Shown piece after piece: positions 6,411 through 13,222 of a stretch of 24,125 bases of DNA. Under the pieces are notes generated by a model. The model worked only from the letters and a program-made list of their open reading frames with translations. It had not been told where the DNA came from and searched no databases. Every line of letters starts with the position of its first letter. Positions within the stretch are counted from its first letter, which is position 1. The position numbers were made by a program, and so were the translations under genes. Origin of the DNA: Caryophanales bacterium UBA2289 (GTDB lineage: Bacteria > Bacillota_I > Bacilli_A > Izemoplasmatales > Hujiaoplasmataceae); contig DDWJ01000021.1 of assembly GCA_002345505.1 (NCBI GenBank), positions 1-24,125 of the forward strand, read 5' to 3'.

Positions 6411-8273
6411 ATGGAAAATGGGTTTTTAAAAGTAGCTTTAATATCACCAAAAGTAGAGGTTGGAAACCCTGCTTTTAATATTAGAGAAATGCTTAAGGCA
6501 ATTGACAAATGTAGTTGCAATATGGCGGTTTTCCCAGAGTTATCCATCAGTTCTTATTCAGCTGGGGATTTATTTTTTCATAAGAACCTTTTAGATGATT
6601 GCTATAGCGGCTTAGATTTCTTTTTGAAGAGTAATAAGTTTAAGGGAATTGTCGTTTTAGGTATGCCAATTATTTTAGATCAATTGGTTTTAAACTGTGC
6701 AGTAATAATTCAAGAAAGTAAAATATTGGGAGTAGTACCGAAGTTTTATTTACCTAATACTAAAGAGTATTATGAGAAACGTTGGTTCAATTCCGGTTTT
6801 GATTGTATTGACAATTATCAAACGATAGAATTACTAGGACAAAATGTTCCTTTCGGTAATCTTATTTTTTCTGATGATGAGTTTAGTTTTGGTGTGGAGA
6901 TATGTGAAGATATGTGGGCTACGATAACACCAGGGAATTTATTAAGTGTTAATGGCGCTAATGTGATTGTTAATATCAGTGCCTCAAATGAAGTTGTCGG
7001 CAAAGAACATGTTCGAAGAAATGCAGTTTTAGAACATTCAAGAAAAAATAGTGGCGCTTATATTTATGTATCCGCTGGAGCTAGTGAATCTAGTTCAGAA
7101 ACCGTTTTTTCTGGTCATAATATCGTTGCAAATAATGCAAGATTAATTAAAGAAAAGAATGTTTTTTCACTTGAAACCGAGATTATGGAAACTGATATCG
7201 ATATTAATCGTTTAAAATACGAAAGACGAATTAATTCAAGTTACCGGGATTCGGTTCTAAAATATCGTTTAAAGTATCAAACAGTTAAGTTTGAATTACC
7301 TAAAATAGAGAATTTTAAGTTTGCGGAAGTTTGGGATAAATTCCCTTTCGTTCCTAAGAAGAATCATAAAGATAATTTTAATAGAATCAGGTCGATTCAA
7401 GAGTTTGGTTTAGCTAAAAGATTGGTTCATACTAATATTGAAAGTTTAGTAATTGGTGTAAGTGGCGGTTTGGATTCAACATTAGCTTTACTTGTGGCGG
7501 TTGGCGCATTTGAATATTTAGGACTTGACAAGAAGAATATTCATGCTTATACATTACCAGGACTTCATACTTCAGAACGTACTAACAAGAATGCAATTGC
7601 TTTGATGAGACTTTTGGGTGTTACCTATGAAGAGATTGATTTAAAAGAACATATTTTAGATCATTTAGAGCTTATTAAACATGATAAAACTATTCAGGAT
7701 ACAACATATGAAAATACGCAAGCTAGAGCTAGAACGATGGTTTTAATGAATTTAGCGAATAAACTAAATGGTTTAGTTTTAGGTACTGGTGATTTGTCAG
7801 AGATAGCTTTAGGATGGTCAACTTATAACGGCGATCAAATGTCAATGTATAATGTCAATGGTGGTGTTCCAAAAACTGTTGTTAGATATATGCTTAAAGC
7901 TTATGCCGATTATAAGTATATTGATAGTGACTTGAAAACAATAATCTACGATATTATTGATACTCCGATTACACCGGAGTTAAAGAGTTCACAAGAAACG
8001 GAAGATATCATTGGTAAATATGAAATTAATGATTTTATTCTCTATCGTTATATGGTTGCTGGTGATACAGCAGAGAGAATTAAGTATTTATTATATATTG
8101 CTTTTGGATTAAGTGAAGAAGAGGCTAATGCTTATACCGATAACTTCTTTAAACGTTTCTTCCAGCAAGCATTTAAGCGTACGGCTAGTCCTGATTCACC
8201 GAAAGTATTTGATTTTGCGCTTTCGCCAAGAAGTGACTTTAGACTTCCTTCAGACGTTAAGAGGTCATCATGA
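6411..8273 (+). CDS. nadE: Glutamine-dependent NAD+ synthetase NadE
   Basis: This 620-residue two-domain enzyme converts deamido-NAD, ATP and glutamine to NAD+. The N-terminal nitrilase-like amidotransferase domain (about 1-290) carries the Glu-Lys-Cys triad: E43 in VFPELS, K111 in VVPKFYLPN and C165 in GVEICEDMW. It generates ammonia that is passed to the C-terminal synthetase domain (about 325-620), which has the PP-loop SGGLDS (351-356) and GTGDLSEIALGW. The length agrees with the bacterial long form rather than the ammonia-only short form. GGGGGAGA precedes the ATG, two bases after the nadD stop. Its TGA overlaps the ATG of mnmA. Confidence 0.95.
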   Translation: MENGFLKVALISPKVEVGNPAFNIREMLKAIDKCSCNMAVFPELSISSYSAGDLFFHKNLLDDCYSGLDFFLKSNKFKGIVVLGMPIILDQLVLNCAVIIQESKILGVVPKFYLPNTKEYYEKRWFNSGFDCIDNYQTIELLGQNVPFGNLIFSDDEFSFGVEICEDMWATITPGNLLSVNGANVIVNISASNEVVGKEHVRRNAVLEHSRKNSGAYIYVSAGASESSSETVFSGHNIVANNARLIKEKNVFSLETEIMETDIDINRLKYERRINSSYRDSVLKYRLKYQTVKFELPKIENFKFAEVWDKFPFVPKKNHKDNFNRIRSIQEFGLAKRLVHTNIESLVIGVSGGLDSTLALLVAVGAFEYLGLDKKNIHAYTLPGLHTSERTNKNAIALMRLLGVTYEEIDLKEHILDHLELIKHDKTIQDTTYENTQARARTMVLMNLANKLNGLVLGTGDLSEIALGWSTYNGDQMSMYNVNGGVPKTVVRYMLKAYADYKYIDSDLKTIIYDIIDTPITPELKSSQETEDIIGKYEINDFILYRYMVAGDTAERIKYLLYIAFGLSEEEANAYTDNFFKRFFQQAFKRTASPDSPKVFDFALSPRSDFRLPSDVKRSS

Positions 8274-9403
8274 AAAGAGTTGTAGTTGGTTTAAGCGGTG
8301 GTGTAGATAGTGCTGTGAGTGCATACTTACTTAAAAAGCAAGGCTATGACGTTATCGGACTCTTTATGAGAAACTGGGATTCAGCGGCTAATAATGATAT
8401 TTTAGGTAATCCAAGTTTAACCGATGATATCTGCCCTCAGGAACAGGATTATTTAGATGCTTTGAAAGTAGCTGAGCATTTGGGTATTGAACTTCATCGC
8501 CATGATTTTATTAAAGAGTATTGGGATTATGTATTCACTTATTTCATCGAAGAATATAAGAAGAATCGAACTCCAAATCCCGATATATTATGTAATAAAT
8601 ATGTTAAATTCGCTGGTTTTCAAGAAGTGGCTAAATCTTTAGGCGCTGATTACTTTGCATATGGTCATTATGCCAGAGTAAAGGAAGAAAACGGTGAGTT
8701 TTTCTTACTTAAGGGTAAAGATAATAATAAAGATCAAAGTTATTTCTTGTCGCAATTGTCTCAGGAACAACTTTCTAAAAGTTTGTTTCCGGTTGGGGAA
8801 TTAAACAAGAGTGAGGTTAGAAAAATTGCAATTGAAGAAAATTTACCAACTGCTAAGAAGAAGGATTCCACAGGAATTTGTTTTATAGGTGAACGCGATT
8901 TCAAGAATTTTTTGAAGAATTATATTTTCTCTAAGCCTGGCGAAATCCAAACACTTAACGGCGATGTTATAGGTCATCACGATGGGTTGATGTATTATAC
9001 AATTGGTCAAAGAAAAGGACTTAATATCGGTGGAGATAACCGGTTTAAAAACGCACCTTGGTTTGTGATTGGCAAAGATTTGCAAAGGAATGTTTTATTA
9101 GCGGGTCAAGGATTGAACAACCCGTATTTGTTTGCAAATAGAGTAATAGTTGAAGATATAAATTGGATCTCCCCAAAGAAATTCACTGGTGTTATTGAAT
9201 GTAAAGCAAAGTTTAGATACCGTCAGGAAGATAATACAGTATTAATTAAATGGCTGGATGATAATCTTATCGAAGTTATCTGTAATAAGCCTGTTAGAGC
9301 CATGACTCCTGGACAAGCCTGTGTATTTTATGACTCTGAAGTATGTCTTGGAGGCGGAACTATAAAAGAAGTTTATCAGAATCAAAAAAAGATGAATTAT
9401 TAA
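8270..9403 (+). CDS. mnmA: tRNA-specific 2-thiouridylase MnmA
   Basis: MnmA (TrmU) thiolates C2 of the wobble uridine of tRNA-Lys, -Glu and -Gln, accepting sulfur from a desulfurase relay. The 377-residue protein begins with the PP-loop GLSGGVDSAVSA. The two catalytic cysteines are in place: C108 in TPNPDILCNKYVKF and C204 in STGICFIGERDF. The conserved DQSYFL block and the C-terminal beta-barrel region (about 300-377, PVRAMTPGQACVFY) are present. The start overlaps the nadE stop (ATGA), so expression is coupled to the NAD operon although the pathways are unrelated. Confidence 0.96.
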   Translation: MKRVVVGLSGGVDSAVSAYLLKKQGYDVIGLFMRNWDSAANNDILGNPSLTDDICPQEQDYLDALKVAEHLGIELHRHDFIKEYWDYVFTYFIEEYKKNRTPNPDILCNKYVKFAGFQEVAKSLGADYFAYGHYARVKEENGEFFLLKGKDNNKDQSYFLSQLSQEQLSKSLFPVGELNKSEVRKIAIEENLPTAKKKDSTGICFIGERDFKNFLKNYIFSKPGEIQTLNGDVIGHHDGLMYYTIGQRKGLNIGGDNRFKNAPWFVIGKDLQRNVLLAGQGLNNPYLFANRVIVEDINWISPKKFTGVIECKAKFRYRQEDNTVLIKWLDDNLIEVICNKPVRAMTPGQACVFYDSEVCLGGGTIKEVYQNQKKMNY

Positions 9404-9415
9404 GAAGAGAGTAGT

Positions 9416-10225
9416 ATGAGAAGATTGGGTTTATGCTTATCCGGTGGTGGTGCTAGAGGTGCTTATCAAGTCGGATGTTTAAAAGCTTTGGAAGAATTAG
9501 GGATATTAGAGAAAGTATATGCGATTAGTGGAACTTCAATTGGTTCTGTAAATGCTAGTCTTTTAGCATGTAAAACTGTCGATGAAATGAAGGATTTGTG
9601 GATTAACTACCCTGCTAGCGATTTTAATAAAGATACTTCAATATTTAAAATGCTTCGAGAACGAAAGATGGAAGTCGTTAATAAGGGTATTTATGAAATA
9701 AAAGCTTTGGAACAATTATTAGAAGATAATTTGGATCTGGATAAGTTAAAACAAAAGAAAGTTTTTGTGACGCTATCACCAGCTGGAATGGACAATGAAG
9801 GTGCTATGGGGCTCTTAAAAGCATCATTTAGACATTATCTTAGAAATGATTCCCAGGTTATTTATTCACCGCTTCATGAACAAGATAAAAAAGACATAAC
9901 AACGCAAATCCTAGCTTCATGTTCCATCCCGTTCGTATTCCCTTCAGTATCGCTTGAGGGACAACAGGTTTTTGATGGCGGATTATTTGACAACGTTCCC
10001 GTAAAACCTTTAGTTGACGCTGGCTGCGACACGGTTATTGTCATTCATCTTCACAGAATATTTTTTATTAATAAGAATCGTTTTCCAGGAATAAATCTTT
10101 ATGAAATTAGAAGTTGGAAGTCTTTAGGCGGTTTATTGAACTTCGATTCTGATCAAGCATTAAAAAGATTTAATATGGGTTATGAAGATGCGATGAAGTA
10201 CTTTAAAGAAAATCCAATAAATTAA
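9416..10225 (+). CDS. Patatin-like phospholipase family protein
   Basis: This protein of 269 aa is a patatin-like Ser-Asp dyad lipid acyl hydrolase. It has the oxyanion-hole motif SGGGARGAYQ (9-18), the nucleophile elbow GTSIG with S41 (39-43), and DGGLFDNVP with the catalytic D186 (186-194). No signal peptide or membrane segment is evident, so it is likely cytosolic or peripheral at the membrane. It is close to the RssA/YchK group of small bacterial patatins. The substrate is unknown. GAAGAGAG precedes the ATG, 12 nt after mnmA, and it is the last gene before the hairpin terminator at 10234-10278. Confidence 0.88.
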   Translation: MRRLGLCLSGGGARGAYQVGCLKALEELGILEKVYAISGTSIGSVNASLLACKTVDEMKDLWINYPASDFNKDTSIFKMLRERKMEVVNKGIYEIKALEQLLEDNLDLDKLKQKKVFVTLSPAGMDNEGAMGLLKASFRHYLRNDSQVIYSPLHEQDKKDITTQILASCSIPFVFPSVSLEGQQVFDGGLFDNVPVKPLVDAGCDTVIVIHLHRIFFINKNRFPGINLYEIRSWKSLGGLLNFDSDQALKRFNMGYEDAMKYFKENPIN

Positions 10226-10233
10226 AAGAAATT

Positions 10234-10278
10234 AACCTCCTCTTGAGTAACATTTATATAAAAGAGGAGGTTTTTTTT
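10234..10278 (+). terminator. Operon terminator overlapping the next gene's ribosome binding site
   Basis: AACCTCCTCTT (10234-10244) pairs perfectly over 11 bp with AAGAGGAGGTT (10262-10272), with a 17-nt loop and an eight-T run (10271-10278). It ends the nadD-nadE-mnmA-patatin operon. The 3' arm holds GAGGAGG (10264-10270), the only Shine-Dalgarno for the ATG at 10279, and the ATG directly follows the T run. Confidence 0.85.
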
Positions 10279-10908
10279 ATGAAAAAATTTATTTTTGTTT
10301 TATTTTGCTTTAGTTTAATTAGTTTTGGAGTGAGCTTGGTAAAATCAGAAGATTACAAAAACTATCAAGAGATTGTTTTTGATAGCGATGAAGCCTTTTT
10401 ACTTAAAGACTTTACTGAGGAAAACTATAAGGATTATTACAAAGATTTGAGTAAGAAGAAATTTATTGGCTGGAAGATTAATGTTGTGCATGCTAATGAG
10501 AATGTTGAGTTTGTTTCTGAGACGAAACTAAAGATATCAAATAATGGGTATTCATCAATCAAACATAACATTAGTTTAGAGACAAAAGAAGAAACTAATT
10601 ATCAAATCTCAGCTACTGGGGGAATTAAGTTAGAGGTAAAAGGAGATGTTAAGAAATTTAAAGGGAAAGTTGATGCTGATATAAAGGCTAGTATTTCTTA
10701 TTCAAAACTGACGACAAATAAGGAGAAGTATGAATTTGAGATTATAGTTGATCCTAAGACTTATGTTAAGATTTTAACTAAGGGAACAGGAGAAGTCAAC
10801 AATGGTGTAGGCAAGTACTATTTCTTCTGGATAAACACTAAAAGTGGCGGTTGGGAAACATTTACAGTAAAGACTGAATACTATGAAATCGTTAAGGAAA
10901 GAATTTAG
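10279..10908 (+). CDS. Secreted or membrane-anchored protein, unknown function (209 aa)
   Basis: I do not recognise this protein. The ATG at 10279 is preferred over an in-frame TTG at 10243, because GAGGAGG lies eight bases before it and the extra codons from the TTG would be terminator sequence. Residues 1-22 (MKKFIFVLFCFSLISFGVSL) form a signal peptide or N-anchor; C9 is not in a lipobox. The rest (about 25-209) is hydrophilic, rich in Lys, Glu and aromatic residues, with alternating polar/hydrophobic stretches suggesting beta structure. It ends in a conserved-looking segment YYFFWINTKSGGWETFTVKT. Its stop directly abuts the next ATG, so it belongs to the ABC cassette at 10279-13128; a role as a transported or transporter-protecting extracellular protein is only inferred from this. 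Confidence 0.8.
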   Translation: MKKFIFVLFCFSLISFGVSLVKSEDYKNYQEIVFDSDEAFLLKDFTEENYKDYYKDLSKKKFIGWKINVVHANENVEFVSETKLKISNNGYSSIKHNISLETKEETNYQISATGGIKLEVKGDVKKFKGKVDADIKASISYSKLTTNKEKYEFEIIVDPKTYVKILTKGTGEVNNGVGKYYFFWINTKSGGWETFTVKTEYYEIVKERI

Positions 10909-11835
10909 ATGAAAAGGCTGATTTTTTTAGTTATTGTCTTGTATATTGTGGTTGGTATGGTTTTGATATTTGTCATTGATGAGAAGAAGAATACGATAAA
11001 GTATTTTACTGTGGATTTAAATTATTCTCGTTTAATGACAGATTCAGAAAAATTGACCTTCAGCATATTTTTCAATGACAACAATAACTTTTTAGTTGAT
11101 AAAAATAATATTACTAGTATTGCCTTAAGAAATTACGATACAGAAATTAGTCTAGATTTAATAAGTTTTACTGAAGTTGACAGTAATTTGCAATATCAAG
11201 ATGAAATGTATTTTCAATATCTTATTGAAGTTGAATTTGAGACTATAAATATGCAGGGACTTGAATTGGTTATTGAAGATGCATTCTTAGATATCAGTTA
11301 TATCAATTCTGTTGATTTAAGTGTATCAGTAGGTGATCTATATCTAACATTTTCAAGTATTGAAGTAGATAATTATTTAGACTATGTGAGCCTTTCCGGG
11401 ATTACAGAACTTGTTGGAGGGAATGAGTATTTAGCTGGAGTTATGATAAAATTCAATAATTTGACCAATGGTGAAATTATTGTAAATGATATTTATACAA
11501 ACAACCGTAAAATTGGCTTTAACTTAAAAGATTATTATTATAGTGACACTAAACCTTCAGGTAAAATTAGTGAATTAATTAATAATTATAGTAGTTTAAA
11601 ATTAGAAAAAACTACAGTTATTATAAATGATGAAGGATATTACGTTTTTCCCATAATTTATCTTTATAGTTTTGAAAAGCTTTTTAGATTTCCGCTTTTT
11701 ATTGAGTATAGTTATAACGGTAAGACTTATAGACTTAATATTGATGATTATTTATTCTTGAATGAGACGGTGAATTTTAATGAATATGTGGGAAATATCA
11801 ACTCCTATATCTATCAATATCAAGAATCTAACTAA
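10909..11835 (+). CDS. Membrane-anchored extracellular protein, unknown function (308 aa)
   Basis: Unrecognised. Residues 1-24 (MKRLIFLVIVLYIVVGMVLI) make one hydrophobic helix after a Lys-Arg pair, indicating an uncleaved N-terminal anchor or a signal peptide. The remaining 280 residues lack further membrane spans, contain no cysteine, and alternate Ile/Val/Leu with Asp, Asn, Ser and Tyr, typical of beta-rich extracytoplasmic domains. The ATG follows the previous stop with no gap, so translation is probably coupled. Its 3' end overlaps the ATPase gene by 56 nt in another frame. Likely an accessory surface component of the ABC transporter encoded downstream. Confidence 0.8.
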   Translation: MKRLIFLVIVLYIVVGMVLIFVIDEKKNTIKYFTVDLNYSRLMTDSEKLTFSIFFNDNNNFLVDKNNITSIALRNYDTEISLDLISFTEVDSNLQYQDEMYFQYLIEVEFETINMQGLELVIEDAFLDISYINSVDLSVSVGDLYLTFSSIEVDNYLDYVSLSGITELVGGNEYLAGVMIKFNNLTNGEIIVNDIYTNNRKIGFNLKDYYYSDTKPSGKISELINNYSSLKLEKTTVIINDEGYYVFPIIYLYSFEKLFRFPLFIEYSYNGKTYRLNIDDYLFLNETVNFNEYVGNINSYIYQYQESN

Positions 11836-12406
11836 GGCTTATAGTAAGGATAAGGGGATATTTGACTTATCTATTGAGCTTAATAGTGGTGATATCAATT
11901 TGATTGTAGGTAAGAATGGTTCAGGAAAATCAACGCTTCTAAAATGTATCATGAGGTTAGTAAGATATCATGGTGCTATCGAAAGAAGAAAATTTAGAAT
12001 TGGCTATGCGCCTGAGAATTATATCATGCCTGATTTTATGACTGTCGAAGAGTTTTTATATAATATCGGAAGAATCAAGGGCGTAAGCAGATATGAAATA
12101 AGAGAAAGTACGATTGATTTTTATCGGTTCTTTAATTTAGAGAAGTACCGTCATAAGTTAATTAAAACTTTGAGCAATGGGATGAAGCAAAAGGTAAATT
12201 TAATACAAGCTTTAATTAATGAACCGAAGATAATTATGCTTGATGAGCCATTAACAGCGCTTGATTTTGAAAGCGAGAAGAAACTGATTAGTTACTTAAA
12301 CAAACTAGCAAAAACGCATTTAGTAATCATATCAACTCATAACCCTAATAAGTTTAAAACAAGATCTAAAAGAATCATCGAGTTAGAAAATGGGACGATT
12401 AAATGA
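11780..12406 (+). CDS. ABC transporter ATP-binding protein (208 aa)
   Basis: A compact ABC ATPase. Walker A is GKNGSGKST (44-52), followed by the signature LSNGMKQK, Walker B IIMLDEP and the switch His in ISTHN. The LS-G-MKQK signature is common in the NatA/CcmA-type drug and peptide exporters. The ATG at 11780 is supported by GGTGA at 11769-11773 with 6-nt spacing, even though it lies inside the previous gene; the ABC fold begins at about residue 11 (SINIKNLTKAY), so a later start would damage it only after residue 3. The TGA stop overlaps the permease ATG. With the adjacent permease it forms a half-size transporter that would dimerise. Confidence 0.92.
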   Translation: MNMWEISTPISINIKNLTKAYSKDKGIFDLSIELNSGDINLIVGKNGSGKSTLLKCIMRLVRYHGAIERRKFRIGYAPENYIMPDFMTVEEFLYNIGRIKGVSRYEIRESTIDFYRFFNLEKYRHKLIKTLSNGMKQKVNLIQALINEPKIIMLDEPLTALDFESEKKLISYLNKLAKTHLVIISTHNPNKFKTRSKRIIELENGTIK

Positions 12407-13128
12407 TTAACTATATAAAACTACAGTTTAATTATCTGTTTTCTAAACTTTTTAGTTTATGTTTTACACTACTCATTATAGGTTCTTTTATAGGGATAAT
12501 CATTACTTCAAACATTGATCTTGGCTATAATTATCTCGATGCGTTCATTAATGAGTATCAATTTGAATATTATAGAGAAAGTTTATTGATTATTGAAATC
12601 GTTAGTGTTATTTTGGCTATTTTTGTAGCGGCACATTTAGGATCGAAGAATAATGATTTTTTAGTATGTTATACTTGTAATAATAATTTTGATAGATTAC
12701 GATTTTTTTGTGCTAGAAGCATTGTTACTGTGATCTTTAGTTTGTTATATACTAGTTTAGTTGGGATATTCATTCTGTTATATACAAATGTTCTTACACC
12801 ATATAATCTAGATGCTGATTTCGTATTAAAAGGCCTTATATCGGTATTTTTTATTAGCATCTATTTTTCTTGCGTTTCACTATTCTTACTTAGTTTTATC
12901 AATCACTTCGTTTTAGTAAGCTTACCCATAGTGCTTTTTTGGTATTTAAAGACCATCTATGACTTTAAAAGTTTAAATAGTGATTTTCAAGAACTAATTT
13001 TGAAGTTTTTTCCCATTTTTTTAATTGAAGACAAATTGATATTTTATCAAGACTTATACATTTATATTTTAATTTATCTTGGTATGCAAGTAATTATTAT
13101 CATGGTTAATTCATTGAAAGATTTTTAA
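12403..13128 (+). CDS. ABC-2-like permease, six predicted spans (241 aa)
   Basis: No sequence motif is diagnostic, but the protein shows about six hydrophobic segments (approximately residues 12-35, 55-77, 100-125, 140-165, 167-185 and 215-236) separated by short loops, as in small ABC-2 type permeases. It overlaps the upstream ATPase by ATGA and has no gene of its own otherwise, so it is the membrane partner of that ATPase. Substrate and direction are unknown; the two extracytoplasmic proteins encoded upstream suggest export or surface function. No clear terminator follows before the glmS promoter. Confidence 0.82.
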   Translation: MINYIKLQFNYLFSKLFSLCFTLLIIGSFIGIIITSNIDLGYNYLDAFINEYQFEYYRESLLIIEIVSVILAIFVAAHLGSKNNDFLVCYTCNNNFDRLRFFCARSIVTVIFSLLYTSLVGIFILLYTNVLTPYNLDADFVLKGLISVFFISIYFSCVSLFLLSFINHFVLVSLPIVLFWYLKTIYDFKSLNSDFQELILKFFPIFLIEDKLIFYQDLYIYILIYLGMQVIIIMVNSLKDF

Positions 13129-13168
13129 AGTTCAACTCCTAGTTTTTTGTTAGTGACAAATAATTGAA

Positions 13169-13197
13169 TTGAAATTGTTCATTTTTTTTGCTATAAT
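13169..13197 (+). promoter_or_regulatory. Strong promoter for glmS-glmM-glmU
   Basis: TTGAAA (13169-13174) and TATAAT (13192-13197) are 17 bp apart, and TGC before the -10 gives an extended -10. Transcription should start near 13204, only about 20 nt before the glmS ATG, which leaves no room for a glmS ribozyme. Confidence 0.85.
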
Positions 13198-13222
13198 GTT
13201 TTTATGTCTAGGAGGGGAATAT

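Noticed and set aside
8843..9085. Minus-strand ORF of 80 codons opposite mnmA
   Set aside because: It is antisense to conserved mnmA motifs and looks like a by-product of codon bias.
10243..10278. TTG start at 10243 for the 209-aa secreted protein
   Set aside because: It lies in the terminator stem, has no ribosome binding site, and the added residues spoil the signal peptide; GAGGAGG fits the ATG at 10279.
10279..10350. Lipoprotein signal with C9 as the lipidated cysteine
   Set aside because: The residues before C9 (VLF) do not fit a lipobox, and the Cys is too close to the N-terminus.
13169..13222. Longer GlmS reading from a TTG at 13169, adding 18 hydrophobic residues
   Set aside because: The TTG is part of the -35 box of the glmS promoter, so it would not be transcribed. 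GlmS must start MCGIVG for Cys2 to act as nucleophile, and AGGAGGGG fits the ATG at 13223.
13129..13222. glmS ribozyme or other riboswitch upstream of glmS
   Set aside because: The promoter lies 25-54 nt before the ATG, leaving a leader too short for any ribozyme core.
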